From Flavobacterium pectinovorum (GTDB taxonomy: Bacteria; Bacteroidota; Bacteroidia; Flavobacteriales; Flavobacteriaceae): a stretch of 64,000 nt of DNA. Positions 1-9,832 of the stretch are shown in pieces. The position numbers and the translations under genes are program-made. Location of the stretch: contig NZ_RCZH01000003.1 of the NCBI RefSeq assembly GCF_006438875.1, positions 62,937 through 126,936 of the forward strand, read 5' to 3'. The first letter of the stretch is position 1, and every line of letters starts with the position of its first letter. The notes beneath the pieces were generated by a model. It was not told the DNA's origin, made no database searches, and saw only the letters and a list, made by a program, of their open reading frames with translations.

Positions 1-210
1 ATTACCTCAACATTTGATATTTATAGTGTTTTTGTTAAGGTAATGTTAAGGAAATTTTGATTCTGAAATTATATATAAATCAAGATGTTTTTTGAGATAT
101 ATTGAATTTTACTGTTATTTTTTTATGATGTATGTTTTTTGTTGTGGTTAATTTTAACGTATTATTAAGAGGATACGATAATTTTAGCTTTCAATAAAAA
201 CTAACTAATT
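1..210 (+). promoter_or_regulatory. AT-rich leader of the SusC/SusD operon
   Basis: Non-coding stretch in front of the susC-like gene. It must hold the operon promoter if the operon starts here, but I could not find a clean TTG / TAnnTTTG pair; the nearest match to the -7 element (131-138) has no TTG at normal spacing. No gene end or RNA is recognisable. No regulator of the locus (hybrid two-component, SusR or anti-sigma type) lies in the window. Confidence 0.3.
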
Positions 211-3200
211 ATGAAATCTAAATTATTACTAACCGTACTATTACTGTTTACATCGTTTGCGTTTTCGCAGTCTTTTGATGTAAATGGAACAGTACTAGAT
301 GGCTCAGGTTTATCATTGCCTGGCGTGAATGTAAAGGTTAAAAGTTCGTCACAAAGTACAACCACAGACTTTGACGGATCTTTTAAATTATTAGGAGTTC
401 CAAAAGGAACGACAATTATCTTCAGTTATATCGGTTTTAAAACACAAGAAGTTGTGGTTTCTGCACCAAAAATTACAGTAAAAATGAGTGATGATGCCAG
501 ATCACTTGAAGAAGTTGTCGTGATTGGATATGGAACTCAAAAGAAAAGAGAAGTAACAGGAGCTGTTTCTGTAATTGACAGTAAAACGCTTGACATCCTA
601 AAACCAATTAAGGTTGAACAAGCGTTGCAGGGAACTGTTTCCGGAGTAAATGTTACCACACAATCCGGAGCACCGGGAGCAAAGCTGGATATCCGCATTC
701 GTGGTATTGCAACCAATGGTGAGAATGGACCTCAGGCTATTATTGATGGATATGTAGGAGATTTAAGCTTGCTTAATCCAAATGATATAGAGACAATTAC
801 AGTATTAAAAGATGCTCAGGCTGCTATCTACGGAACAATTGCAGCAAACGGAATCATCTTAATTACCACTAAAATGGGTAAAAAGAACTCCAAAACAAAA
901 GTCTCTTTTAATAGTTATACAGGATTTCAGGAAGCTTCAAGAAAATTACCAATGCTTAATGCGACTGAATATGCTTTATTATTAAATGAAAGTTATGCTA
1001 ATGGCGGAAAAGCGCTTCCTTATCCAAATGCAAGTGGCTTAGGAACTGGCACGGATTGGCAAAAACAGGTTCTTGGTAAAAGTGTTCCTATATTAAATAG
1101 TGATATAACAATCTCCGGAGGTTCTGATAAAATTACCTATTCTATTAGTGGTTCACATCTGGATCAGGAAGGAATTGTGGGCTCAGCTAAATCAGGATTT
1201 TTAAGAAACACTGCAAGATTAGCTTTAGGAGCTGATTTGAGTGATAAATTCAAAGTAAAAACGAACGTAATCTACACGTATTTTGATAGAAAAACCATTA
1301 ACGAAAACGGATTAGGTTCTGTATTGTTTAATGCGCTTAACGTTCCTGCAACTTTTGCTCCTTATGATGCAAATGGCAATTATACTTTAGTACCAAGTAC
1401 AACAGGATTAGGAACAGAAATTATAAATCCGCTGGCACAAATTGCTAATACCTATAATGATTACAATTATAAAAAACTGAATGGAAATTTTGGTTTGGAT
1501 TATAAAATTTTCAAAGGATTTACGCTTTCGAGTTCAATAGGATTTAATACTTCAAACAGTGAAGGAAAAACATTTGGAAAAAAAATAAGTTATGGCGGAA
1601 AAGTCTTTGATGTACAAAGAAGTTCTGTAACACAAACTGCAACAAACGATAATGATTACTCCTTTGATCTTTACGGAACGTATGTTACAAAAATTGGGGA
1701 GAACCATAATATCACGGCAACGCTAGGAAATACCATTTACAAACAATGGGGAAATTCTGCAAGTGGAACCGGTTTTGATGTTCCTAATAATTCATGGGAT
1801 TATGCAGATCTTTCTTTAACAAAAGGATTGGCAACAGCGGTGAATACCGGAGGTTATGTTTATGACCAAAGAAGACTTTCTTATTTTGGAAGAGCACAAT
1901 ATGATTATAAAGGAAAATATTTGCTGTCTGCAATGATCAGACGTGACGCATCAACAAAATTTGGTCCGGATAATAAAGTGGGATATTTTCCATCCTTTAC
2001 AGGAGGTTGGGTAATTTCTGACGAAGGTTTCTTTGGTGAATCAAAAACATTTAATTTCCTGAAATTAAGAGCCAGTTATGGTACATTAGGAAATGATCAA
2101 ATCCCGAATAACGGTTTCTTAAGTCTTTTAAACGGAGAAGCTACTTATGTGTTTGATGGTAAGTTAGTAAGCGGAGTAGCAACGGGACAAATACCTAATC
2201 CTAACTTAAAATGGGAAGAAGCTAAAAAGTTTGATGTTGGTTTAGACCTTAGAGTATTAAACGATAAAGTTTCTATTGTAGCAGATTATTTTATTGATAC
2301 CAGAAAAGATTTATTGATACCGGATATTCCAGTTTCAGGAATTACAGGAGTTGGTGCTCCGGGAGCAACCCCTCCAACTTTGAATGCAGGTACAGTTAGA
2401 AATTCAGGACTTGAATTTGCGATAGATTACAAAGAGAAATTTTCAAATGATTTGAGCTTGAGTATCGGTTATAATGTAACTTTTATTAAGAATGAAGTTT
2501 TGGAAGTAAATAATGGAACCGGAATTATCGAGCAAGGTAGTTTTGGAGTAGGACAACCAGCGGCATCACGCATGCAAGCCGGACAACCAATAGGATATTT
2601 CTATGGTTATAAAACAGATGGATTATTTCAAAATCAGGCCGAAGTGGATGCACATCCGTCACAATTAGCGTTGGGAGCAAATGCTTCACCGGGAGATATT
2701 CGTTATGTGGATGTAAATGGTGATGGCGTAATTGACGCTAAGGATAAAACCAATATTGGAGACCCTATTCCTAATGCTACAATGGGTTTCAATATACAGT
2801 TAAATTATAAAAGCATTGATTTTGCACTTTATAGCTTTGCTTCAATTGGTAACGATATGGTGCGTAACTACGAGCGTGTACTTTCTGATGCTAATCGATT
2901 GGATTATGTTTTGGACAGATGGACAGGTCCGGGTACAAGTAATTCAGTGCCAAGAGTAACTACGGGAGCAACAGCAAACAATGTACTTTCAGATTATTAT
3001 GTTGAAGATGCTTCTTATTTCAGAATTCAAAATATACAAATCGGATATACAATTGATCCAAAAGTAACTCAAAAAGCAGGAATTACTAAGCTAAGACTTT
3101 ATACAGGAGTAAATAATCTATACACTTTTACGAAATATAAAGGTTTTGATCCGGGAGCTTCCTTTGGACCAACAAATAAAGACGGAGTTTCTCAATCACC

Positions 3201-3276
3201 AATTGGTGCCGGAATTGATTATGGATTTTACCCCGTTCCAAGAACCTATTTATTGGGTTTAAACATTAATTTTTAA
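211..3276 (+). CDS. SusC/RagA-family TonB-dependent receptor
   Basis: Outer-membrane transporter that imports oligosaccharides with its SusD partner, using TonB energy. The 1021-residue product has a signal peptide (about 1-20, ending FAFSQ), a carboxypeptidase-regulatory-like domain (about 22-100), the SusC plug opening (VVVIGYGTQKKREVTGAVS), the conserved ITVLKDAQAAIYG stretch, and a barrel ending in the aromatic C-terminus LGLNINF. Length is normal for SusC. The SusD gene follows after 11 bases and two GH16 genes lie downstream, so the substrate is probably a beta-1,3- or mixed-linkage glucan; substrate is inference, family is firm. Confidence 0.96.
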   Translation: MKSKLLLTVLLLFTSFAFSQSFDVNGTVLDGSGLSLPGVNVKVKSSSQSTTTDFDGSFKLLGVPKGTTIIFSYIGFKTQEVVVSAPKITVKMSDDARSLEEVVVIGYGTQKKREVTGAVSVIDSKTLDILKPIKVEQALQGTVSGVNVTTQSGAPGAKLDIRIRGIATNGENGPQAIIDGYVGDLSLLNPNDIETITVLKDAQAAIYGTIAANGIILITTKMGKKNSKTKVSFNSYTGFQEASRKLPMLNATEYALLLNESYANGGKALPYPNASGLGTGTDWQKQVLGKSVPILNSDITISGGSDKITYSISGSHLDQEGIVGSAKSGFLRNTARLALGADLSDKFKVKTNVIYTYFDRKTINENGLGSVLFNALNVPATFAPYDANGNYTLVPSTTGLGTEIINPLAQIANTYNDYNYKKLNGNFGLDYKIFKGFTLSSSIGFNTSNSEGKTFGKKISYGGKVFDVQRSSVTQTATNDNDYSFDLYGTYVTKIGENHNITATLGNTIYKQWGNSASGTGFDVPNNSWDYADLSLTKGLATAVNTGGYVYDQRRLSYFGRAQYDYKGKYLLSAMIRRDASTKFGPDNKVGYFPSFTGGWVISDEGFFGESKTFNFLKLRASYGTLGNDQIPNNGFLSLLNGEATYVFDGKLVSGVATGQIPNPNLKWEEAKKFDVGLDLRVLNDKVSIVADYFIDTRKDLLIPDIPVSGITGVGAPGATPPTLNAGTVRNSGLEFAIDYKEKFSNDLSLSIGYNVTFIKNEVLEVNNGTGIIEQGSFGVGQPAASRMQAGQPIGYFYGYKTDGLFQNQAEVDAHPSQLALGANASPGDIRYVDVNGDGVIDAKDKTNIGDPIPNATMGFNIQLNYKSIDFALYSFASIGNDMVRNYERVLSDANRLDYVLDRWTGPGTSNSVPRVTTGATANNVLSDYYVEDASYFRIQNIQIGYTIDPKVTQKAGITKLRLYTGVNNLYTFTKYKGFDPGASFGPTNKDGVSQSPIGAGIDYGFYPVPRTYLLGLNINF

Positions 3277-3287
3277 TTTCAATAAAA

Positions 3288-4787
3288 ATGAAAAAATATT
3301 TAATTACCACCATCATAACACTTACACTTTTCTCGACAATAAGTATTTCTTGTTCAGATGAGTTTGTAAGTCCAAAACCGCAGTATTCTATAGATTCTGA
3401 AAATTATTTCAATTCAAAAGATGACTATAATGATGCCCTTGTTGCCGCTTATGATTTGTTGCAATCTACTTATGCAAATGCTTTGTTGGGAGAAATTGCT
3501 TCAGACAATACATTAGCCGGAGGAGAAAGCCCAACAGATGTAATTGGCTGGCAGCAAGTAGATGATATGATTCATACGCCCGTAAACAGCAATTTAAGAG
3601 ATATTTGGAATTGGATGTTTGCAGGAGTTCAAAGAGCCAATTATATTCTTGAATTTCAAAATAAAACCGATTTTGAGGGAAAAACCCAATTACTTGCAGA
3701 AACACATTTTCTAAGAGCGTATTACCAGTTTGAGTTAGTTAAATGGTTTGGCGGAATCCCGATGAAAGGGGATGCTAGGTTTAAAGTTGGAGATGAAAAA
3801 ACAGTACCACGTTCATCAGTTGAAGAAGTTTATGCTTCTATAGAAGCTGATTTAATTTTTGCTGCTGCTAATTTATCTCCAACAGCATCTCAAAAAGGGC
3901 GAGTAACTAAAGGTGCCGCTCAGGCATTGTTAGGAAAAGCCTATTTATATGAAAAGAAATTTGCACAAGCTGCAACTGCTTTTAATGCTGTAATAACTTC
4001 AGGACAATACAGTTTATTACCAGATTATGATGCGATGTTTGAAATGGATGGAGAAAACGGAGCTGAATCTGTTTTTGAAGTACAATATACAGATGTTGAA
4101 GGAGCAGCCTTTACCTGTTTACAATGTAGTGAAGGAAACGTTGCAGTTGGTTTTAGTGGAGTAAGAAATTATTCAGGACCGCTTTTTTCTTCAGGATTTA
4201 GTTTTAATGTTCCAACTGCCGAAGCTGCAAACTCTTTTGAAGTAGGAGATAAACGTAAAAATACTGCCATACTTGATATTGCAGCGTGGGCTGCGGCAAA
4301 CAAAGATTATGACAAAGGAAAAGGAGTTACGTTTGGAAAAGGAAATGAAGACACAGGATACTTTAACAGAAAATATTTGCCAAGAAAAAGAAGCGATAAT
4401 GCTCAGGGAGATTTGAATTTGACCAATCCAAATAATTACAGAGCAATTCGTTATGCCGATGTTTTATTAATGGCTGCAGAAGCGTATAATCGTGGCGGAA
4501 TTGACGATACAAAAGCAAGAGGATATTTGAATCAGGTAAGAAGACGTGCTTTTGGAGATAATAATCATGATATATCAGTTTCGGGAGCAGCACTTACTGA
4601 TTTTATTTGGGCAGAAAGAAGAGCAGAGCTTTTTGGAGAAGGACATCGTTTCTTTGATTTAGTAAGAACTGGAAAAGCAGTTGGAAAAATACCGGGTTTT
4701 ACAGCAAATAAAAACGAGTTATTTCCGCTGCCAATTGAAGAAATTCAATTCGCAAATGGAAATTGGAAGCAAAACCCTGGATATTAA
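3288..4787 (+). CDS. SusD/RagB-family surface glycan-binding lipoprotein
   Basis: Forms the lid on the SusC barrel and captures oligosaccharide at the cell surface. The 499-residue product has a lipoprotein signal peptide with lipobox SISC (Cys about 22), the N-terminal SusD TPR-like region (FLRAYYQFELVKWFGGIPM), and the C-terminal RagB/SusD signatures (YRAIRYADVLLMAAEAYNRGG, then WAERRAELFGEGHRFFDLVRTGKA). It is 11 bases after susC and 12 bases before the next gene, so one transcript is expected. Fold and role are clear; glycan specificity cannot be read from sequence. Confidence 0.95.
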   Translation: MKKYLITTIITLTLFSTISISCSDEFVSPKPQYSIDSENYFNSKDDYNDALVAAYDLLQSTYANALLGEIASDNTLAGGESPTDVIGWQQVDDMIHTPVNSNLRDIWNWMFAGVQRANYILEFQNKTDFEGKTQLLAETHFLRAYYQFELVKWFGGIPMKGDARFKVGDEKTVPRSSVEEVYASIEADLIFAAANLSPTASQKGRVTKGAAQALLGKAYLYEKKFAQAATAFNAVITSGQYSLLPDYDAMFEMDGENGAESVFEVQYTDVEGAAFTCLQCSEGNVAVGFSGVRNYSGPLFSSGFSFNVPTAEAANSFEVGDKRKNTAILDIAAWAAANKDYDKGKGVTFGKGNEDTGYFNRKYLPRKRSDNAQGDLNLTNPNNYRAIRYADVLLMAAEAYNRGGIDDTKARGYLNQVRRRAFGDNNHDISVSGAALTDFIWAERRAELFGEGHRFFDLVRTGKAVGKIPGFTANKNELFPLPIEEIQFANGNWKQNPGY

Positions 4788-4799
4788 AAAAACATTATT

Positions 4800-6353
4800 A
4801 TGAAAAAATTACATTTTATTATAAGTCTTTTCGTTTTGACAATACTACTGGGTTGTTCAAATGACAATAATAGCGATATTGATTTAGACAGCGTTGGTGC
4901 ACCGTCAAACATATCTGCTTTGACCACCGTAACGCAGGACAATACAGGTAAAGTTACTTTTTTACCTAAAGGAGAAGGCGTTACGCAATACAAAATAAAC
5001 TATGGAGACGGAAGTCCGGAATCGGCTTATTTTGGATCTGGAGGAACTGTTGAGCATACCTACGCAGAAGGAGTTTACCATGCTAAAATTAAAGCCATGG
5101 GAATCAACGGAAAAATAACTGAAGTAGATCAGGAAGTAACCGTTTCGTTTTTGGCACCAACAAACCTACAAGTGACTTTGGCACATGTTGCAGGAGATAA
5201 TTTGTCAGCGTCAGTTACAGCAAAGGCAAGTCTGGAAACTTTCTTTCAGGTATATTTTGGTGAAACTCCGGATGAAGTTCCGGTAAATTTCATGGAGGGA
5301 GCAACGATTACGCATACTTATGCAAATGTAGGAGTATATAACGTAAAAGTAGTAGCATTAAGCGGAGGCCTTGCAACTACAACTTATGAAGAAACAATTA
5401 CGATTTCTAATCCTATTTTATTGCCTGTAGATTTTGAATCTGCAACTCTTAATTATGCCTTTAACAATTTTGGAGGAGCAAATACAGTTGTAGCAAATAA
5501 TCCAAGTGTAAACGAAGACAATCCAAGCGCAAAAGTAGCTAAGTTAAGTAAGAGCGCAGGTTCTGAAGTTTGGGCAGGTTCATTTTTAGAATTAGGTGTA
5601 CCAATTGATTTCTCTACATTGAAAAAAATCAAGCTTAAAGCATGGTCGCCAAAAGCAGGAATTGTAGTTAAAATGAAATTAGAGAACTTAACAGATTCTA
5701 ATATCAATACAGAAGTTGACGTAACCAATACAGTTGCTAACGGTTGGGAAGAATTAACTTTTGATTTCTCAGCGGTAGACAATGCTAAGAATTATCAAAG
5801 AGTAGTGGTGTTTTTTGATTTTGGAAATAACGGTACCGGAGTTGATTATTATTTTGATGATATCGAATTGACTGCAGGTGTAGAAACGGTAAAATTACCA
5901 TTGACTTTCGAATCTTCTGTACTGACGTATTCCTTTACCAATTTTGGTGGAGCAAATTCAGTATTAGCCGATAATCCGGATAAAACAGGAATTAATACTT
6001 CAGCAAAAGTAGGCGCACTAACAAAAGGAAATGGTTCTGAAGTTTGGGCCGGATCGTTTATCGAATTGGCAAGTCCGCTTAGCTTTTCTACATTCAAGAA
6101 ATTGAAAATGAAAGTATGGTCGCCACAGGCAGGAATTATCGTTAAAATGAAGTTTGAAAACATGTCAGATAATACTATCAATAAAGAAGTAGATGCGACT
6201 ACAACTGTTGCAAACGGATGGGAAGAGCTGACTTTTGATTTCACCGGCGCAACAACGGCCAATCAATTTCAGCGAGTAGTAGTGTTCTTTGACTTTGGAG
6301 TTAACGGCACAGGAAAAACCTATTATTTTGATGACATTAAACAATCCAATTAA
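4800..6353 (+). CDS. PKD-domain surface lipoprotein with two tandem beta-sandwich modules (candidate SGBP)
   Basis: Probable surface glycan-binding protein of the locus, in the position SusE/F-type proteins occupy. The 517-residue product has lipobox LLGC (Cys about 19), two PKD/Ig-like domains (about 36-115 and 120-202), then two near-identical modules at about 208-358 and 366-515. Both modules share FGGAN, GSEVWAGSF, NGWEELTFDF and QRVVVFFDFG. The modules resemble carbohydrate-binding beta-sandwiches placed beside GH16 enzymes; I cannot name the CBM family. No catalytic motif was seen. It ends 12 bases before the first GH16 gene. Confidence 0.8.
   Translation: MKKLHFIISLFVLTILLGCSNDNNSDIDLDSVGAPSNISALTTVTQDNTGKVTFLPKGEGVTQYKINYGDGSPESAYFGSGGTVEHTYAEGVYHAKIKAMGINGKITEVDQEVTVSFLAPTNLQVTLAHVAGDNLSASVTAKASLETFFQVYFGETPDEVPVNFMEGATITHTYANVGVYNVKVVALSGGLATTTYEETITISNPILLPVDFESATLNYAFNNFGGANTVVANNPSVNEDNPSAKVAKLSKSAGSEVWAGSFLELGVPIDFSTLKKIKLKAWSPKAGIVVKMKLENLTDSNINTEVDVTNTVANGWEELTFDFSAVDNAKNYQRVVVFFDFGNNGTGVDYYFDDIELTAGVETVKLPLTFESSVLTYSFTNFGGANSVLADNPDKTGINTSAKVGALTKGNGSEVWAGSFIELASPLSFSTFKKLKMKVWSPQAGIIVKMKFENMSDNTINKEVDATTTVANGWEELTFDFTGATTANQFQRVVVFFDFGVNGTGKTYYFDDIKQSN
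5421..6344 (+). repeat. Intragenic tandem duplication encoding two binding modules
   Basis: Two copies of an about 450-base segment (about 5421-5870 and 5895-6344), offset by 474 bases, encode the duplicated C-terminal modules of the lipoprotein. The protein copies are strongly similar, with differences scattered along the length, so this is an established duplication and not an assembly artefact. Confidence 0.85.
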
Positions 6354-6365
6354 AAAAACGAAATC

Positions 6366-8027
6366 ATGAGTAAAAAAATAATTATAAATATAATAGCATT
6401 ACTGTCATTGTTTTTGACCGTAAGTTGCCAGAAAGATGATTATGCGTTTGGCAATTTGTCAGCACCTTCAAATCTTAAAGTAACAGCTCAAATTATCGGA
6501 AAAACTGCCGATGCTCCGGACGGAGACGGTTCAGGAATGGTAAAGTTAATAGCAACGGCAGATAATGCTGTATCTTATAAATATATATTTAGCGACGGAA
6601 CCTCACAAAATTCTCCAAGCGGTGTATTTACCAAACGTTTTACCAAGACAGGAGTAAATACCTATACTGTTACAATAATTGCAACAGGAAGAGGAGGTAT
6701 AGCTACAAATAGTACCGTAGATGTTACAGTATTAAGTAATTTTAGTGATGACGAAGCCGTTCAGTTCTTAACGAACGGAAGTTCTCAAAAATGGTATTGG
6801 TCAGCATCAGAGCCTGGACATTTAGGAGTGGGACAAAATGACGGAGATGCGGCTAAAAACTTCTTTCCAAATTACTATTCTGCAACACCTTTTGAAAAAG
6901 CAGGATCACCAACAAGCAGCTGTTTATACGAAAACGTATTGACATTCTCCCTTGTCGGAGGGCAATTGAAATTCGAATTAGACAACGGAGGAGCGACATT
7001 CTTTAATGCATCATTCAAAAATGTAGCAGGCGGAAGCGGAGCTGGAGATGCATGTTTAGCTTATGACGCGACAGGAGTTAAAACAGTTTCATTAAGTCCG
7101 TCAGAATCTGTGGTAACAAAAAATCCGGATCATCAAACACAAACCAGAGGTACAATGTTGAACTTCTCTGATGGTGGATTTATGGGGTATTATATTGGTC
7201 AGAGTTCTTATGAGATCTTGTCAATTACAGCAAACAGAATGGTTGTCAGAGCTATTATGGGCGGAGATGCTTCTTTGGCATGGTATCATACTTTTACCAC
7301 AACGCCGCCTAATCAAACTCCGGATCCGGACTTTACAAATCTGGTTTTTTCTGATGAATTCAATACTGATGGAGCACCAGATGCAGCAAAATGGGTTTAT
7401 GATTTAGGAAAAGGAACAAATGGCTGGGGAAATAATGAAAAACAGAATTATACCAATTCAGCAACAAATGTGATTGTTCAGGGCGGAAGTCTTAAAATAA
7501 CGGCTAAAAAAGAAGCTTCAGGCGGAGCAGATTATTCTTCGGCACGATTAAAAACCGATGGCAAGTTTGCATTCACTTATGGAAAACTCGAAATAAAAGC
7601 CAAGCTTCCAACAGGAGCAGGAACGTGGCCGGCATTATGGATGTTAGGACAAAATTATGCAACCAAACCTTGGCCAGCCTGTGGAGAAATTGATATGATG
7701 GAGCATGTGGGCAATAACCAGAATGTTATTTTGAGCACGCTTCATTATCCCGGACATTCAGGAGGAGATGGTAATACAGGCTCCAAAACAATACCAAATG
7801 TCTCAACAGAATTTCATGTTTATAAAACAATCTGGACAGCATCATCAGTCAAAACGTATGTAGATGACACCATGATTCATTCAGTTCCTAATGACGGTAC
7901 GCTTCCCTTTAATAGTGACTTTTTCTTAATTTTGAATGTCGCAATGGGCGGTAATCTGGGCGGTAATATTGATCCCGCTTTTACACAATCTTCGATGGAG
8001 ATCGATTATGTACGAGTATATCAATAG
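6366..8027 (+). CDS. GH16 beta-glucanase lipoprotein (laminarinase-like) with PKD domain
   Basis: Endo-acting glycoside hydrolase cutting beta-1,3 or beta-1,3/1,4 glucan at the cell surface. The 553-residue product has a lipobox (VSCQ, Cys about 21), a PKD/Ig-like domain (about 33-125), a middle beta-rich domain (about 130-310, containing SSQKWYWSASEPGHLG) and a C-terminal GH16 domain (about 325-553). The GH16 signature GEIDMMEH places the nucleophile at Glu441, the assisting Asp at 443 and the acid/base at Glu446. Twelve bases follow the upstream stop, and a terminator follows the gene. Laminarinase is preferred over lichenase by context, not proof. Confidence 0.9.
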   Translation: MSKKIIINIIALLSLFLTVSCQKDDYAFGNLSAPSNLKVTAQIIGKTADAPDGDGSGMVKLIATADNAVSYKYIFSDGTSQNSPSGVFTKRFTKTGVNTYTVTIIATGRGGIATNSTVDVTVLSNFSDDEAVQFLTNGSSQKWYWSASEPGHLGVGQNDGDAAKNFFPNYYSATPFEKAGSPTSSCLYENVLTFSLVGGQLKFELDNGGATFFNASFKNVAGGSGAGDACLAYDATGVKTVSLSPSESVVTKNPDHQTQTRGTMLNFSDGGFMGYYIGQSSYEILSITANRMVVRAIMGGDASLAWYHTFTTTPPNQTPDPDFTNLVFSDEFNTDGAPDAAKWVYDLGKGTNGWGNNEKQNYTNSATNVIVQGGSLKITAKKEASGGADYSSARLKTDGKFAFTYGKLEIKAKLPTGAGTWPALWMLGQNYATKPWPACGEIDMMEHVGNNQNVILSTLHYPGHSGGDGNTGSKTIPNVSTEFHVYKTIWTASSVKTYVDDTMIHSVPNDGTLPFNSDFFLILNVAMGGNLGGNIDPAFTQSSMEIDYVRVYQ

Positions 8028-8055
8028 AATACAAATTAATTAGTAAGAATGAAGT

Positions 8056-8090
8056 AAGAAGGTCAGTTTAAGGCTGGCCTTCTTAATTTT
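8056..8090 (+). terminator. Terminator or attenuator after the first GH16 gene
   Basis: An 11-bp stem (8056-8066 with 8074-8084, one G-U pair) closes a 7-base loop and is followed by a T-rich stretch. It sits 28 bases after the GH16 stop and 21 bases before the next start, so it may terminate the four-gene SusC-to-GH16 transcript or only attenuate it. Confidence 0.75.
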
Positions 8091-8110
8091 AGCAATTTAA
8101 AAATGAAATT

Positions 8111-8869
8111 ATGCAAAAAGTAATTGTATTATTATTGATTACCAGTTTTGGTTTTGCTCAGACAGTAAAACGAAAACTAGTCTGGGAAGAAAATTTTAAT
8201 AAAAAGGAAGTAAACGAATCTGTTTGGAATTTTGAAATTGGAGATGGTTGTCCTGATCTTTGTGGATTCGGAAATAATGAAAGACAGATTTATACCAAAA
8301 CAAATCACGAATTAAAAGACGGGAATTTAGTTATCGAAGCCAGAAAAGAAGGAGATAAATACACCTCTACAAAAATAACCACAAAAGGAAAGAAAGATTT
8401 CTTGTATGGACGAATAGAAGCCAGAGCAAAATTGCCAATTGGTCACGGTCTATGGCCAGCTTTCTGGATGTTGGGCGCCAATATCGATGCCGTAAAATGG
8501 CCTAAAACCGGAGAAATAGATATTCTGGAATACATTGGCAGAGATCCGCATATGGTCTATACAACCTTGCATACACAAGACAGTCACGGAAATACAATTA
8601 ATACAAAAAGAACTGCTTTTCCTACAATAGAAGAAGGATATCATGTATATGCTATTGAGTGGACCAAAGAAAAAATGGACTTTTTTGTAGATAAAACATT
8701 AGTTTATACCTTCAATCCTCAAGTAAAAAATGAAGATACGTGGCCATTTGATAAACCATTCTATATTATCCTAAATTTGGCCATAGGGGGAAATTTTGGA
8801 GGTCCTGAAGTCGATGATAAGGTGCTTCCGCAAAAATATTACGTCGATTATGTACGTGTTTACCAATAA
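8111..8869 (+). CDS. GH16 family beta-glucanase, single domain
   Basis: A compact 252-residue GH16 enzyme with a plain signal peptide (about 1-16, ending FGFAQ) and no lipobox, so periplasmic or secreted. The active-site signature GEIDILEY gives nucleophile Glu135, Asp137 and acid/base Glu140; GHGLWPAFWMLG and the C-terminal YVDYVRVYQ are typical of bacterial laminarinases. It would complement the surface lipoprotein enzyme by cutting imported oligosaccharides. No GH3 or GH17 partner is present downstream in this window. Confidence 0.9.
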   Translation: MQKVIVLLLITSFGFAQTVKRKLVWEENFNKKEVNESVWNFEIGDGCPDLCGFGNNERQIYTKTNHELKDGNLVIEARKEGDKYTSTKITTKGKKDFLYGRIEARAKLPIGHGLWPAFWMLGANIDAVKWPKTGEIDILEYIGRDPHMVYTTLHTQDSHGNTINTKRTAFPTIEEGYHVYAIEWTKEKMDFFVDKTLVYTFNPQVKNEDTWPFDKPFYIILNLAIGGNFGGPEVDDKVLPQKYYVDYVRVYQ

Positions 8870-8899
8870 AAAAATAATACTTTAAAATGTTGTATTTAG

Positions 8900-8952
8900 A
8901 ACAGATGTAGAATGCTTAAGTGTTTAGTTGTAAGTTATTTACATCTGTTTTT
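8900..8952 (+). terminator. Probable terminator of the glucan locus
   Basis: Inverted repeat 8900-8909 / 8940-8949 (10 bp perfect, 30-base loop) followed by T residues, 30 bases after the second GH16 stop. The long loop weakens the call. Confidence 0.5.
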
Positions 8953-9059
8953 AACTGTTAAAAATACTTTTTATTTTGAGTATTTTGAACCTTTTACAGG
9001 CAAAGTTTAAGTTTATTTTACAAAACTTAATGTTTTCTTGATAATTATTGTTTCTTTTA

Positions 9060-9092
9060 TTTGCTTTTTAAAACATTTATTTGTTAAATTTG
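9060..9092 (+). promoter_or_regulatory. Bacteroidota-type promoter for the sigma-factor gene
   Basis: TTTG at 9060-9063 is separated by 21 bases from TAAATTTG at 9085-9092, a full match to the flavobacterial -33/-7 promoter. It implies a 5' leader of about 100 bases before the start at 9198. The rest of the 328-base gap after the GH16 gene holds only the terminator above. Confidence 0.75.
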
Positions 9093-9197
9093 GTCACAAT
9101 ATTAACATAACTCAAAAAAGGATACGCCTATACAATAAAACTACTTTTTAGAAAAAATTACTTAAAATTTTATACAGAAACTAAAAAAAGTAGTATT

Positions 9198-9782
9198 ATG
9201 GCTGATCTGCATATTCCAGACGCTCTATTAGTGAAAAATTATGTCGAAGGCAACGAATCTGCACTTGGAACATTAATAAAGAGACACGAATCTAAAATAT
9301 ATGGTTTTATATATTCTAAGATCGCTGATAGAGATATTTCAAACGATATTTTTCAAGACACTTTCATTAAGGTAATCAAAACCTTAAAAAGTAACTCCTA
9401 TAATGAAGAAGGTAAATTTTTGCCTTGGGTAATGCGTATATCCCACAATCTAATTGTGGATCATTTTCGCAAAACCAAAAAAATGCCAATGTACAGAGAG
9501 ACAGAAGAGTTTTCTATCTTTTCTATAATGTCTGATGATTCCTTAACCATTGAAGGTAAAATGATTGTCGATCAGGTCGAAATTGACTTAAAAAAATTAA
9601 TCGAGGAGTTACCTGAAGATCAAAAAGAAGTATTAGTGATGCGTATGTATCAGGATATGAGCTTCAAAGAAATCTCGGAATTGACAAATGTCAGTATAAA
9701 TACAGCATTAGGAAGAATGCGTTATGCGCTAATGAATTTGAGAAAAATAATTGATAAACATCAAATTATTTTAACCAACTAA
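9198..9782 (+). CDS. RNA polymerase sigma factor, ECF (sigma-70 family)
   Basis: Redirects RNA polymerase to a regulon I cannot identify. The 194-residue product has region 2 (about 20-90: NDIFQDTFIKVIKTLKS, then PWVMRISHNLIVDHFRK) and region 4 helix-turn-helix (about 130-182: LPEDQKEVLVMRMYQDMSFKEISEL, shown here in part as DMSFKEISELTNVS). No anti-sigma gene adjoins it, unlike FecI-type pairs; instead a 47-residue protein gene follows after 50 bases. It is not obviously part of the glucan locus, having its own promoter and being separated by a terminator. Confidence 0.93.
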   Translation: MADLHIPDALLVKNYVEGNESALGTLIKRHESKIYGFIYSKIADRDISNDIFQDTFIKVIKTLKSNSYNEEGKFLPWVMRISHNLIVDHFRKTKKMPMYRETEEFSIFSIMSDDSLTIEGKMIVDQVEIDLKKLIEELPEDQKEVLVMRMYQDMSFKEISELTNVSINTALGRMRYALMNLRKIIDKHQIILTN

Positions 9783-9832
9783 TACTATTTTGATTATTAG
9801 CCCGTTATACTATTATAAAACATTTTCATAGT

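Noticed and set aside
5849..6262. 137-codon open frame on the minus strand
   Set aside because: It lies wholly inside the PKD lipoprotein gene, has no recognisable motif, and arises from the duplicated module of the plus-strand gene.
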